Assembly (NCBI GenBank): GCA_000496235.1
Contig: KI543231.1
Span: forward strand, 243,811-307,810
Direction: 5' to 3'
Length of the DNA stretch: 64,000 bases
Origin: an uncultured archaeon A07HR60
GTDB taxonomy: Archaea > Halobacteriota > Halobacteria > Halobacteriales > Haloferacaceae
Below the pieces are notes generated by a model. It saw nothing but the letters and a program-made list of their open reading frames with translations. It made no database searches and was not told where the DNA came from. The translations under genes and the position numbers were made by a program. Numbering within the stretch: the first letter of the stretch is position 1; each line of letters opens with the position of its first letter. Below, piece by piece: positions 42,109-51,794 of this stretch.

Positions 42109-42879
42109 TCGGTGCGCGTGACACGTAACGGGACACGGGTCGACACGCACGTCAAAGTGCTGAACCGCCAGGTGGTCGAGACGGCCAAAGCACGGGCAGT
42201 TGATATACTCGTGTATGCGCCACACTTCGTCCGGCTTCCGGAGATTCGGAAGCGCGCGCTCCGGTTTTCCGACGACGAACTCCTGGTCGTCCCCGGTCGT
42301 GAGTTGTTCAGTGGAGACTGGCGGACACGCCGTCACTTACTCGCTCTGGGGCTTGAAGAGCCCGTCCCGGACTTCATCACCTACGAGGCGACGATGGCAG
42401 AACTCGAGCGACAAGGAGCGGCCGTGCTCGTCCCCCATCCCCGATTCGCGAATATCTCGCTGACTCGGGCGGAACTCACCGCCCACGCAGACCGGCTTCA
42501 CGCTGCCGAGACGTACAACGCCAAACTCTGGGGCCGACACAACCGGCGGTCACGGACCGCTGTCGAGGACCTGGATATCCCAGCGTTCGGTTCGTCGTAC
42601 GCGCACTTAGCCGGAACCGTCGGGGGGGCCTGGACACAGTTCGACGCTCACATCGATAGCGAGGCCGCACTGGTCGAGGCGTTCAAGCGTGGTCTCGCCC
42701 GGCGCGTCGAGTGCCGGCCCGGGCTCAGCCGCGGGATACGGAAGGTACTCGAGTTTTCACATCTGGCCTACGAGAACACGTGGCAGAAAATCGACCGCAT
42801 TCTACTGTCGGCGATGGAACCGACTCACCCACGACAGGTCGCATACGACAGCCGATTCAACGAGGTCGCAGTCTACTGA
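42109..42879 (+). CDS. PHP-domain phosphoesterase-like protein
   Basis: VDTHVKVLNRQVVETAKARAVDILVYAPHF...VVPGRELFS...VPHPRFANI; precise start uncertain. Confidence 0.75.
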   Translation, partial: SVRVTRNGTRVDTHVKVLNRQVVETAKARAVDILVYAPHFVRLPEIRKRALRFSDDELLVVPGRELFSGDWRTRRHLLALGLEEPVPDFITYEATMAELERQGAAVLVPHPRFANISLTRAELTAHADRLHAAETYNAKLWGRHNRRSRTAVEDLDIPAFGSSYAHLAGTVGGAWTQFDAHIDSEAALVEAFKRGLARRVECRPGLSRGIRKVLEFSHLAYENTWQKIDRILLSAMEPTHPRQVAYDSRFNEVAVY

Positions 42880-42957
42880 CGCCGGGTTGTGGTGGCCTCT
42901 GTTCACAGCGCTCCGCTCCGCTCCACCAGCGGTGTTTCGGCAGTGCCCGCGGTTGGT

Positions 42958-43007
42958 GAGACGAGACGAGACGAGACGAGACGAGACGAGACGAGACGAG
43001 ACGAGAC
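42958..43007. repeat. Pentanucleotide tandem repeat (GAGAC)10
   Basis: Ten perfect units read directly, between convergent genes. Confidence 0.95.
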
Positions 43008-43134
43008 GATGCGAGGTGAATGGACCCGAGACGAGCGCCACGCACCTGTTCTTCTGGACAAACGTGGTCGAGAATAGACGAGCGAGGATTTTCAGGAGCC
43101 TCTGTCGGTGATCCTCGCTAGGGTGTGGAGTGGG

Positions 43135-43623
43135 TCAGAGCCCGAACGCCTGTGTTCCTTTGAGGAAGTCGAGTTCCAGTGCGAACAGGTAGGTATCGAC
43201 CGCCCAGAACAGCACCAGCTCGACTGCGGTGATCAGAACCGTGACGAGGTCGGCGTAGTCGCTGCTGGTCGTCACGCCGATTGGGAGCCCGAACTCGCGC
43301 TCAAGCGGGTAAAACAGCGCAATACCGCGCTTACTCCCCACGACGTCGAGGATGTAGTGAGAGAGCACACCAATCCAGACGTACTGGAGATTCCCGAACA
43401 CGAGCGGGTACGCGAACACGACCGCCAGGACCGGCAGATTGTGCAGTGTCTTCCGGTGTCGCCCGAACGCCGTGTCGACATCGGGAAGTAATGCCCCAAG
43501 CACGATCGGGACAGAAATCTCAACGATCGCCCGGCCGGTGTCAACCGTCACCGCTGGCTCTAAGACGAACCCCACCCCCACTGCCAGCAACAGCCCGTTC
43601 AATACGTGGCCACGCTTATTCAT
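43135..43623 (-). CDS. Membrane-bound metal-dependent hydrolase (YdjM/DUF457 type)
   Basis: MNKRGHVLNGLLLAVG, GALLPDVDTAFGRHRKTLHN, LSHYILDVVGSKRGIALFYPL. Confidence 0.88.
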   Translation of the reverse strand: MNKRGHVLNGLLLAVGVGFVLEPAVTVDTGRAIVEISVPIVLGALLPDVDTAFGRHRKTLHNLPVLAVVFAYPLVFGNLQYVWIGVLSHYILDVVGSKRGIALFYPLEREFGLPIGVTTSSDYADLVTVLITAVELVLFWAVDTYLFALELDFLKGTQAFGL

Positions 43624-43769
43624 TATCTGACTAGTAACGGGCGGTGACTCAAGAGTGTGTTCGGTCTCCGAGTGATGGATAGCGAGCGGAAGCTCGGCCG
43701 TTCACGGCGGAGAGGATGTCAGGGCCGCCCGGCGAAACAATCAGGTAGCGACCCCGACACACGAGGAGT

Positions 43770-44870
43770 GTGAGCTATCAGGAGCCGCAGTTTTTCCACG
43801 TCATGCAGTACGCGGCCTCGGCAAAAGGAGACGTGATCGACATGGTGAGTGGGAATCCGGACTGGGATCCACCAACAGCGCTCCGGGAGGGATTGCGAGA
43901 GTACAGTGACCGCGACTCGGAGGCGTTTCAGTACCCACCCAGCGCCGGGTTGAACGAGTTGCGCGAAGAGATCGCACTCCGTCGCAACGTTGACCCCGAC
44001 CAGGTGGTGATCACGAACGGAACTGGCGAGGCGAATTACCTGGCGATGGCCCGGGCGCTCGACCGGGGCGCAGGCGATGAAGCCATTTTCCCAGACCCTG
44101 TGTATCCGTATTACCCCGGTAGAGTAAGTCTACTCGGCGGACAGAACCGGCTCGTTCCGACTCGTGAAAACGGCGGGCTGGATGTCGACGCACTCACGGC
44201 CGCAATGTCGGACGACACCGCGCTGGTCGTCCTCAACACCCCGAATAACCCGACGGGGGCTGTGTACGATCTTGACCGGATCCGGGAGATAATCCGACTC
44301 GCTGAAGACTACAACGCCCTCGTGGTGGTCGACGAGGTGTACGACAAATTCGACCTGTCGGGCTCGTTCGAAAGCGCCGTGACGATCGACTCGAGTCACC
44401 GGATCGTCACGAGTGGGTTTTCGAAGTCGTTAGCTATCACGGGGTTCCGGGTAGGATACGCCATTCTTCCCGACGACCACGTCTCAGCGGCGAAAACCCG
44501 ACATATGCTCGTCAACGTGAGCGGAGCGCGTCCCTCACAATTCGCCGTTCATCGGGCACTCCGGTCGACAGAGCCCGCCTACTACGAGGCGACCCGGGAA
44601 CTGCTGCGCGACCGGATCGACGCGTTCACAGCGGCGCTGGACGCGAGTGGGGCTGAGTACACCCGCCCGCAGGGCGCGTTCTACGTGTTGGCTCGATTCG
44701 ATGGGTTTCCGGGGACGATGGCGAACACGAAGCAACTCATCGATGAGGCCGGGGTAGCAGGAATGCCAGGGTCGACGTTCGGGAACGCTCGCGACGACTG
44801 GATCAGATTTGCGTTAGTCACGCCTCGCGCAGAAACGGCAGCCACACGACTTGCAGATTACTTTGTGTGA
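43770..44870 (+). CDS. Class I/II PLP-dependent aminotransferase
   Basis: NTPNNPTGAVYD, VVVDEVYDKF, SGFSKSLAITGFRVGY. Confidence 0.92.
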   Translation: MSYQEPQFFHVMQYAASAKGDVIDMVSGNPDWDPPTALREGLREYSDRDSEAFQYPPSAGLNELREEIALRRNVDPDQVVITNGTGEANYLAMARALDRGAGDEAIFPDPVYPYYPGRVSLLGGQNRLVPTRENGGLDVDALTAAMSDDTALVVLNTPNNPTGAVYDLDRIREIIRLAEDYNALVVVDEVYDKFDLSGSFESAVTIDSSHRIVTSGFSKSLAITGFRVGYAILPDDHVSAAKTRHMLVNVSGARPSQFAVHRALRSTEPAYYEATRELLRDRIDAFTAALDASGAEYTRPQGAFYVLARFDGFPGTMANTKQLIDEAGVAGMPGSTFGNARDDWIRFALVTPRAETAATRLADYFV

Positions 44871-44951
44871 GCTCTCACGGCTTGGCCCCAGTGTCTCAAC
44901 AGACTCGCGGTGGCGTTACTCTTTAGCGGACCCGTGCGCTATTGACCGGCA

Positions 44952-46487
44952 ATGAGCGCGCAGACTGCCGATAGCAATCTTGCGGTCGTGATCGGTCTTG
45001 AGGTGCACGTCCAGCTTGAGACCGACACCAAGGTCTTCTGTGGCTGTTCGACGGAGCCAGTGGCGGGCGAAGACCCCAACACCCGGACGTGTCCCGTTTG
45101 TCTGGGGTTACCCGGTGCGTTGCCAGTGTTGAACGAAGGGGCCGTGGAGGCAGCCGTCAAGATCGGGAAGGCGCTGGACGCCAAGGTTCCCGACCGGACG
45201 ACCTTTCACCGGAAAAACTACTATTACCCCGATCTGCCGAAGAATTTCCAGCTCACACAGTACGACGCCCCGATCTGTGAACACGGCAGTATCGCCGTGA
45301 GTGTGGAAGGAAATCGTCGCGAAATCGCCATCAGGCGAGCGCATCTTGAAGAAGACCCCGGAAGTCTACAGCACGTCGGTGGGTCGATCGACTCAGCCGA
45401 GTCTACACTCGTCGATTACAACCGTGCCGGGACGCCGCTGGTCGAGATCGTTACCGAGCCCGACTTCCGGTCACCAGCAGAAGCGCGTGCGTTTCTCGCC
45501 AAGCTCGAAGAGGTGTTGGAGTATCTGGATGTGTTCGACTCGGGCCGTGACGGGTCTCTGCGAGTCGACGCGAATATCTCGATTGCCGAGGCGACCGATC
45601 AGAGTGACGGACCCGGACCCGGACCCGGAAGTGGAGATGGAGCGGGAGCCGGTGACGAGGTCGTGGTCGAGGAGGCGGCACTCGAGCAGGCCAACCGGAC
45701 GGAAGTCAAGAACATCTCTAGTCACAAGGGCGCCGAGCAGGCGCTCGCATACGAGGTGACGCGCCAGAAAAACGCTATCCGTCGAGGCCGCGAGGTCGCA
45801 CAAGAGACCCGTCACTGGGACGAGTCCCGCGGTATCACCGTTTCGATGCGGTCGAAAGAAGCCGAGAAAGACTACCGATACTTCAGAGAGGCCGACCTAC
45901 CGCCGCTGGAAGTGGCCGATTGGAAGCGCCGACTCGACATTCCCGAACTCCCGGACGCCCGCCGCGAGCGGTTCCGCGAGGAGTACGGACTGGACGCAGA
46001 GTCGGCAGCCAAGCTCACCTCTCGAAAGGCAGTCGCGGACTTCTACGAGGCCGTCGCCGAGACATTCGACCCGGGACTGGCTGCCACATGGGTCGCCGAC
46101 AACCTGCTGGGAGAGCTCAACTACCGCGATATGGTGATCGCGGACGTACAGGACCGACTCGATGAGTTCGAACAGCTGATCGGACTGGTCGATACCGGAG
46201 ACGTGACCCGGAAAAACGCCACAGAGGTGATTCTCCGGGAGATGTTGGACACGGGAGAGACGCCAGACAGGATCATCGATCGCGAAGGCCTCGGGGTCGC
46301 CGAAGACGATGCGGTGGCGACAGCAGTGTCTGACGCAATCGAGACGAACCCTGACGCCGTCGACGACTACCACAGCGGCGATCAAGGGGCCATCAACTTC
46401 CTCGTCGGCCAAGTCATGCAGACGACGGGCGGGTCGGCGGACCCCGGCGAAGTGAATCAGCTGCTTCGTGAGAGACTCGACGGATAA
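44952..46487 (+). CDS. gatB: Asp-tRNA(Asn)/Glu-tRNA(Gln) amidotransferase subunit B
   Basis: IGLEVHVQLETDTKVFCGC, CPVCLGLPGALPVLNEGAVE, KNYYYPDLPKNFQLTQYD, LEEDPG. Confidence 0.96.
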   Translation: MSAQTADSNLAVVIGLEVHVQLETDTKVFCGCSTEPVAGEDPNTRTCPVCLGLPGALPVLNEGAVEAAVKIGKALDAKVPDRTTFHRKNYYYPDLPKNFQLTQYDAPICEHGSIAVSVEGNRREIAIRRAHLEEDPGSLQHVGGSIDSAESTLVDYNRAGTPLVEIVTEPDFRSPAEARAFLAKLEEVLEYLDVFDSGRDGSLRVDANISIAEATDQSDGPGPGPGSGDGAGAGDEVVVEEAALEQANRTEVKNISSHKGAEQALAYEVTRQKNAIRRGREVAQETRHWDESRGITVSMRSKEAEKDYRYFREADLPPLEVADWKRRLDIPELPDARRERFREEYGLDAESAAKLTSRKAVADFYEAVAETFDPGLAATWVADNLLGELNYRDMVIADVQDRLDEFEQLIGLVDTGDVTRKNATEVILREMLDTGETPDRIIDREGLGVAEDDAVATAVSDAIETNPDAVDDYHSGDQGAINFLVGQVMQTTGGSADPGEVNQLLRERLDG

Positions 46488-46526
46488 CACCGAACCTCCA
46501 AGTTCGAGCCGGCCCCCAGTGTGAAC

Positions 46527-47912
46527 ATGTCGGCTCGTACACCCGTTGATAACGCAATCGACGACCGGATCCCGAGTTATCGCGACGCGCTGTTCGAACT
46601 GTTGTCACAACCCAGCGTGTCGACGACTGGAGAAGGATTCGAGACGGCCCCCGACACCGTCGCAAACGTGCTTGCCCGGTTCGGGCTGGATGTAGAGTGT
46701 ATCGAGACGGACAGACATCCGCTCGTGTACGGCGAGCGGTCCGCCCGGGGCGCGGATACCGACTCGCCGACCATCCTGTTTTACGGTCACTACGACGTGC
46801 AGCCGCCCGGTGACCCCGACGACTGGCGTACTCCGGCCTTTGAGCCCACCGTTAGGAACGGCAGTGTGCACGCTCGTGGCGCGGGTGACAACAAAGGCCA
46901 GTTCCTGGCACACGCTCTTGCGGTCGACGCTCTGGTTAGAGCAGACGCGTTCCCCGAAGTGACGGTCAAACTCTTGATTGAGGGTGGTGAAGAAAGCGGG
47001 AGTGAGGGCCTCCGCGAGTATCTCGCCGGTGACGCAACTCACGTCGCGGACGCGGATGTTGTCTTCGTCGCAGACGGGCCGCGACATGCGGTGGCGACGG
47101 CCGAGTCCGAGCGAGAGGGCCGCCCCACCATCGCGTACGGCAACCGTGGAATCCTCTACTTCCGTGTCGAACACCGGACGGCCAACGCCGATCTCCATTC
47201 GGGGAATTTCGGCGGCCCGATGCCGGCGGCCACGAACGAACTTGTTGAGGCCCTGGCGTCGATGCGTGATGGCGATGAAATCACTGTCGACGGATTCTAC
47301 GACGGCGCGGCTGCATCAGACGCTGACCGGGAGTTGGTAGCCGCGATCCCTGACGACGGTGCCGCCATCGCCGAGCAACTCGACGCATCGCACCTGGCGA
47401 CGGACCGACCGTTCTACGAGCGACTGCTCTTGGAGCCGAGTCTGACGATTAACGGGCTCGAAGGTGGCTCACAGGGTAAAAGTATGAAGACGATACTCCC
47501 GCACGAAGCAGCTGCCAAACTGGACTGCCGACTCGTTCCTGGACAAGACCCCGACGCGGTGTTTGAGGCGATCCAGAACCATCTCCTGTCGGTCAATCCC
47601 GATCTTGAGGTGATCAAAGAGAGTACATTCGCGCCGATGAAAACGCCGGTCGATGACCCCGCTGCGAAGGCGGTCCGGCAGGCACTGACAGCTACCTGGG
47701 GGTCCGAGCTCGTCGAGTTGCCCGTTCTCGGTGGGAGTCTCCCGGCAGCGTCGTTTCGGAATGTCGACGCATTAGCCGACGTCCCGGTGTTTGTGGTCCC
47801 GTACGCGAACCACAATCAGAGTAACCACTCGCCCGACGAACACCTCACTCTGGAGTGTTTCGAGAACGGTATTCGGACGAGTGCAGCATTTATCCAGGCG
47901 ATCAGCGAGTGA
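46527..47912 (+). CDS. M20-family metallopeptidase (dipeptidase type)
   Basis: LFYGHYDVQPPGDPDDW, GAGDNKGQFLAHALAV, LIEGGEESGSEGL. Confidence 0.93.
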   Translation: MSARTPVDNAIDDRIPSYRDALFELLSQPSVSTTGEGFETAPDTVANVLARFGLDVECIETDRHPLVYGERSARGADTDSPTILFYGHYDVQPPGDPDDWRTPAFEPTVRNGSVHARGAGDNKGQFLAHALAVDALVRADAFPEVTVKLLIEGGEESGSEGLREYLAGDATHVADADVVFVADGPRHAVATAESEREGRPTIAYGNRGILYFRVEHRTANADLHSGNFGGPMPAATNELVEALASMRDGDEITVDGFYDGAAASDADRELVAAIPDDGAAIAEQLDASHLATDRPFYERLLLEPSLTINGLEGGSQGKSMKTILPHEAAAKLDCRLVPGQDPDAVFEAIQNHLLSVNPDLEVIKESTFAPMKTPVDDPAAKAVRQALTATWGSELVELPVLGGSLPAASFRNVDALADVPVFVVPYANHNQSNHSPDEHLTLECFENGIRTSAAFIQAISE

Positions 47913-48062
47913 TTACCCGGTTCAGGGCCGACTCCTCACAACAAACTGGAGAGACATCTCCAAGAGATGGCTTTCGTGTTGACGCGACCAACGACCAATC
48001 GCCCGTGCCGTCTCTGAACCCGTCACGTCGGGTCATATCGTCATGTCCGGGTGGAATGTGAC

Positions 48063-48086
48063 GAGCCGAGCCGAGCCGAGGCCGAG
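48063..48086. repeat. Short pentanucleotide repeat (GAGCC)3 with degenerate flanks
   Basis: GAGCCGAGCCGAGCCGAGGCCGAG read directly. Confidence 0.8.
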
Positions 48087-48311
48087 TCGAATCACGTCGA
48101 GTTGAGCCGCGCCGAGTCTGTTGGATTGAGTCTCGTCCGATGGGAGGGAACGACCGCCGCGTCCCCGAACGAGAGCCAGGCTCACATCGGCGGGGAGTTG
48201 CTCGGTCTAGCTGACGTGATCGCCAGCGCACCAGTCTCCGTGTGTTTCGGGTGACTGGTTTGGCTCGACTGAACCAGCGGGGTTAAATTGGGTTCAGAAT
48301 TAATCGACTGT

Positions 48312-49619
48312 ATGGACGGGCTGGAAAATCGAACCTACGCTGAGGAAGCCGAGCCGGAAACGGACGTAACCGTCGCGGGGTGGGTTCACGAGGTGCGTGA
48401 TCTTGGTGGTATCGCCTTCGTGATTGTTCGTGACACGACCGGCAAGATCCAGGTAAAATTCGAGAAGGACAGTACAGACGACGAACTGGTAGAGACGGGA
48501 TTAGACGCCGCTCGAGAGTCTGTGGTCCGGGTTGAGGGTGAGGTGAAAGAGGAGCCTCGCGCACCGACTGGCGTCGAGATCGTCCCGACAGCAGTCGAAA
48601 TCGTTTCGCAGGCAGATACGGATCTCCCGCTTGATCCATCCGGCAAAGTCGGCGCCGAACTGCCAACGCGGCTGGACAACCGAACACTCGATCTGCGTCG
48701 AGAAGAGTCACAGGCGATTTTCGAGGTTCGAGCGGAGATCCTCCGAGCGGTCCGTGAGGCCTTCCGCGAGGCGGACGCGACGGAGATCAACACCCCGAAA
48801 ATTGTCGCGACTGGGACTGAAGGTGGCACCGAGTTGTTCCCGATCACATACTTTGGTGAGGAGGCATTTATGAACCAGAGTCCGCAGTTGTTCAAGCAAC
48901 TAATCGCGGGCTCCAACATCGAACGCGTGTTCGAGATTGGCCCGATCTTCCGGGCGGAAGAGCACAACACCCCTCGACACCTCAACGAGGCGACGTCGAT
49001 CGACTTCGAGGGCTCGTTTTGTGACCACCGGGACGCAATGGAGATTTGCGAACAGGTGATTCTGGCCGCCGCGGAAGCCGTCGACGCCTGCGAGTCTCAA
49101 CGTGAGGTGTTAGGACTCGACGACTTCACCGTCCCAGACGCGCCGTTCCCGCGCATAAGTTACGAGGAGGCTATCCAGCGCATCAACGCGACCGGCGCGC
49201 TCGACGAGCAGCTCGTCTGGGGTGACGACCTCCCCACCGAGGGGGAACACGCTCTCGGTCAGGATGTCGGCCAACACTACTTCATCACCGACTGGCCGTC
49301 CGATATCAAGCCATTCTACATCAAAGACCACGACGACGACCCCGACCTGTCGACGGGATTCGACCTAATGCATCCCCGGATGGAGTTGGTCTCGGGCGGG
49401 CAGCGTGAACACCGCTACGAACAACTCATTGAGGGCTTCCAACAGCAGGGTCTCGACCCCGATGCGTTCAGCTACTACACGGAGATGTTCCGCTACGGTG
49501 TCCCGCCCCACGCTGGCTGGGGGCTTGGTGGTGAGCGGCTCGTCATGACGATGCTGGGTCTCGACAACATCCGCGAGGCAGTGTTGTTCCCCCGAGATCG
49601 TCAGCGTCTCTCCCCCTGA
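48312..49619 (+). CDS. aspS: Aspartyl-tRNA synthetase (archaeal, probably non-discriminating)
   Basis: Class II motifs [22 protein letters not shown] and [28 protein letters not shown]; start at 48312. Confidence 0.95.
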   Translation: MDGLENRTYAEEAEPETDVTVAGWVHEVRDLGGIAFVIVRDTTGKIQVKFEKDSTDDELVETGLDAARESVVRVEGEVKEEPRAPTGVEIVPTAVEIVSQADTDLPLDPSGKVGAELPTRLDNRTLDLRREESQAIFEVRAEILRAVREAFREADATEINTPKIVATGTEGGTELFPITYFGEEAFMNQSPQLFKQLIAGSNIERVFEIGPIFRAEEHNTPRHLNEATSIDFEGSFCDHRDAMEICEQVILAAAEAVDACESQREVLGLDDFTVPDAPFPRISYEEAIQRINATGALDEQLVWGDDLPTEGEHALGQDVGQHYFITDWPSDIKPFYIKDHDDDPDLSTGFDLMHPRMELVSGGQREHRYEQLIEGFQQQGLDPDAFSYYTEMFRYGVPPHAGWGLGGERLVMTMLGLDNIREAVLFPRDRQRLSP

Positions 49620-49944
49620 CCGGAGCCGACGGACCGTTCTCGCCCCCGCGTTCTGGCTGATCGTGCCTAATGATGTCAGTCCGCATAATCCAGGCCTTGA
49701 TCGAGCCAGTTTGTGTCCCGTCGTTATTCAACGACTCATCGACGAGTTGCTATCGCGGCCGTGCTGCCGTCCTGTCGCCGTGTGTGCGATAATCCACCGG
49801 TAGCGATTTTATGTGTTTCTCTCAGAGCGACGCCCTCTCTGTGCTCTGGCTTCTTATTCTGAACTGTTCCGTCTGCACGGGAGGTTTCTCCCAGACTTTC
49901 ACCGATAGGAAGTGTTAATCAATTCGCCCGGCGAGCACGGTTCG

Positions 49945-50778
49945 ATGACGACCGAGCACCGAGCGCGCGCGTTTGTCCCGGGACATCTATCGGGCTTTTT
50001 CAGCACGCACCGGACCGACGACCCAGCCACGACTGGCTCGACTGGAGCCGGAGTCGCCCTGGCTGAAGGTGTGGACGTGTTCGTCGAGCCAGGCGATGGA
50101 GTCTCCCTCAACGGTGAGGCCACGACGGTCGGTGCAGTCAGCCGGGTTCTCGACGCGCTCGGTGTCGACGGTGCGGTCCGTATCGAAACGGCACTCCCGG
50201 TGGGGGCAGGGTTCGGCGTCTCGGGAGCTGCGGCCCTCGGGACGGCCTTGGCGGGAAATCGAGCCTTCGACTGCCGGCAGACGGTCAACGAACTTGTCAC
50301 GGTAGCTCACTCTGCAGATGTCAACGCAGAAACCGGGCTTGGGGATGTGGTCGCTCAGGCGCGGGGTGGAGCGTCGATCAGCATCCACCCGGGGGCTCCA
50401 CCACACGGCCGTGCAGACGCGATTCCCGCTACCGGCCGGATCGAGTATCTCAGCCGTGGCACGCTATCCACACGAGATGTGCTGTCAGGGGATACCCAGA
50501 CTCTGTCAGCCGTAGGAGACGCGGCACTGGATCGGCTGGTCGATGATCCGCGGATGGAGACACTGATGAGTGTCTCTAGAACCTTCGCTCACGAGTCGGG
50601 TCTCATTACGCCGGAGGTGCAGGAACTCGTCGACGAGGTCACTGCCGCCGGCGGGACGGCAGCGATGGTGATGCTGGGCCAGACGGTCTTCGCCACCGGG
50701 ACCGGACTCACCGATGCCGGCTACGACCCGGCTGTGACCCAGATCCACCACGGCGGCGCCCATCTCGGGGCCGAGTAA
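49945..50778 (+). CDS. Pantoate kinase (GHMP family)
   Basis: ARAFVPGHLSGFF, ALPVGAGFGVSGAAALGTALA; followed by PPS gene. Confidence 0.88.
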   Translation: MTTEHRARAFVPGHLSGFFSTHRTDDPATTGSTGAGVALAEGVDVFVEPGDGVSLNGEATTVGAVSRVLDALGVDGAVRIETALPVGAGFGVSGAAALGTALAGNRAFDCRQTVNELVTVAHSADVNAETGLGDVVAQARGGASISIHPGAPPHGRADAIPATGRIEYLSRGTLSTRDVLSGDTQTLSAVGDAALDRLVDDPRMETLMSVSRTFAHESGLITPEVQELVDEVTAAGGTAAMVMLGQTVFATGTGLTDAGYDPAVTQIHHGGAHLGAE

Positions 50779-50919
50779 GCCGGGAGACCCACATCTGAAC
50801 CGGCATACCGGTAGGGTCGGCGCTCAGTTCTATCCGGGTTTGTGATGGTGTTGATCTGAGAGAAATCATACACCAGGACTTTCGCGCGGTTTTTGTCTCG
50901 GTACACAGTTGAAGCCGGT

Positions 50920-51690
50920 ATGGACGAAGAGATCCCGGCAGACCACCCCCGATACGAGTCGCTTCTCACCCGACACCAGATCGAAGCTGGCGTTGACGCG
51001 GGGCTTACCTCCCAACAGGGGCTCATCGCCGAGGGTCGCGGCGAAGCGTTCGATTACCTCCTCGGCGAGTGCACACTCCCGTCGGCCGACCGCGCGGCGA
51101 GAGCAGCCGCCGCCCAGTTGCTGCTGGCCGACCACCCCGTGCTGTCCGTGAACGGCAACGCCGCCGCGCTGGTTGCCGAGGAGATGGTCACTCTCGCGGG
51201 GGTGGTGGACGCGGATCTCGCTGTGAATCTGTTCAACCGGACCGAAGAGCGTGCCACCCGAATCGCCGAGCACCTCCGCGAACACGGCGCAGAAGAGGTG
51301 AAAGGGTTACACGGTGACGCCCGAGTTCCGGGCCTCTCGAGCGAGCGAGCCAAAGTCGACGCCGACGGGATCGCCGCCGCAGATGTCGTCTTGGTCCCGC
51401 TGGAAGATGGCGATCGCGCCGAGGCACTGACGGCCGCGGGCAAAGTCGAGATTGTTATCGACCTCAACCCGGGATCTCGGTCTGCACTGGCAGCCGCGGT
51501 GCCCATCGTAGACAACATCATCCGGGCCGTTCCGACTATTACTGAGCATGCTCGGGACCTGGAGTCTGCCAAGCCGGCCCGGCTGCGCGAAATTGTGGAC
51601 TCATTCGACGCCGACACAGCTCTCGAGGACGCCGAACGGGCGATTCGCGACGGCTCCTTCAGCGATGAGACCGACACAAAAGACTCCTGA
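50920..51690 (+). CDS. 4-phosphopantoate--beta-alanine ligase (archaeal PPS)
   Basis: HPRYESLLTRHQIEAGVDAGLTSQQGLIAEGRGEAFDYLLGE, VDLNPGSRSALAAAVPIVDNIIRAVP. Confidence 0.9.
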   Translation: MDEEIPADHPRYESLLTRHQIEAGVDAGLTSQQGLIAEGRGEAFDYLLGECTLPSADRAARAAAAQLLLADHPVLSVNGNAAALVAEEMVTLAGVVDADLAVNLFNRTEERATRIAEHLREHGAEEVKGLHGDARVPGLSSERAKVDADGIAAADVVLVPLEDGDRAEALTAAGKVEIVIDLNPGSRSALAAAVPIVDNIIRAVPTITEHARDLESAKPARLREIVDSFDADTALEDAERAIRDGSFSDETDTKDS

Positions 51691-51794
51691 CAGGTACTCC
51701 GAAAGCGAAGGCCACCTTACAGGTCCCAGCAGCGTCACGCGATTTTTGCAGGAATTGTATTATCTACCCGCGAGAATGACTCTCTTTCGCTATC

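Noticed and set aside
42958-43007. Possible CRISPR array
   Set aside because: Simple 5-nt tandem repeat with no spacers; no cas genes in the window.
42689-43111. ORFs translating the GAGAC repeat as RRDETRRDETRR or SRLVSSRLVSS
   Set aside because: Open only because the 5-nt repeat lacks stops in these frames; they overlap the PHP gene end and have no start context or domain.
45606-45640. Intein or mobile insertion in gatB
   Set aside because: Only a short low-complexity loop; no splicing motifs.
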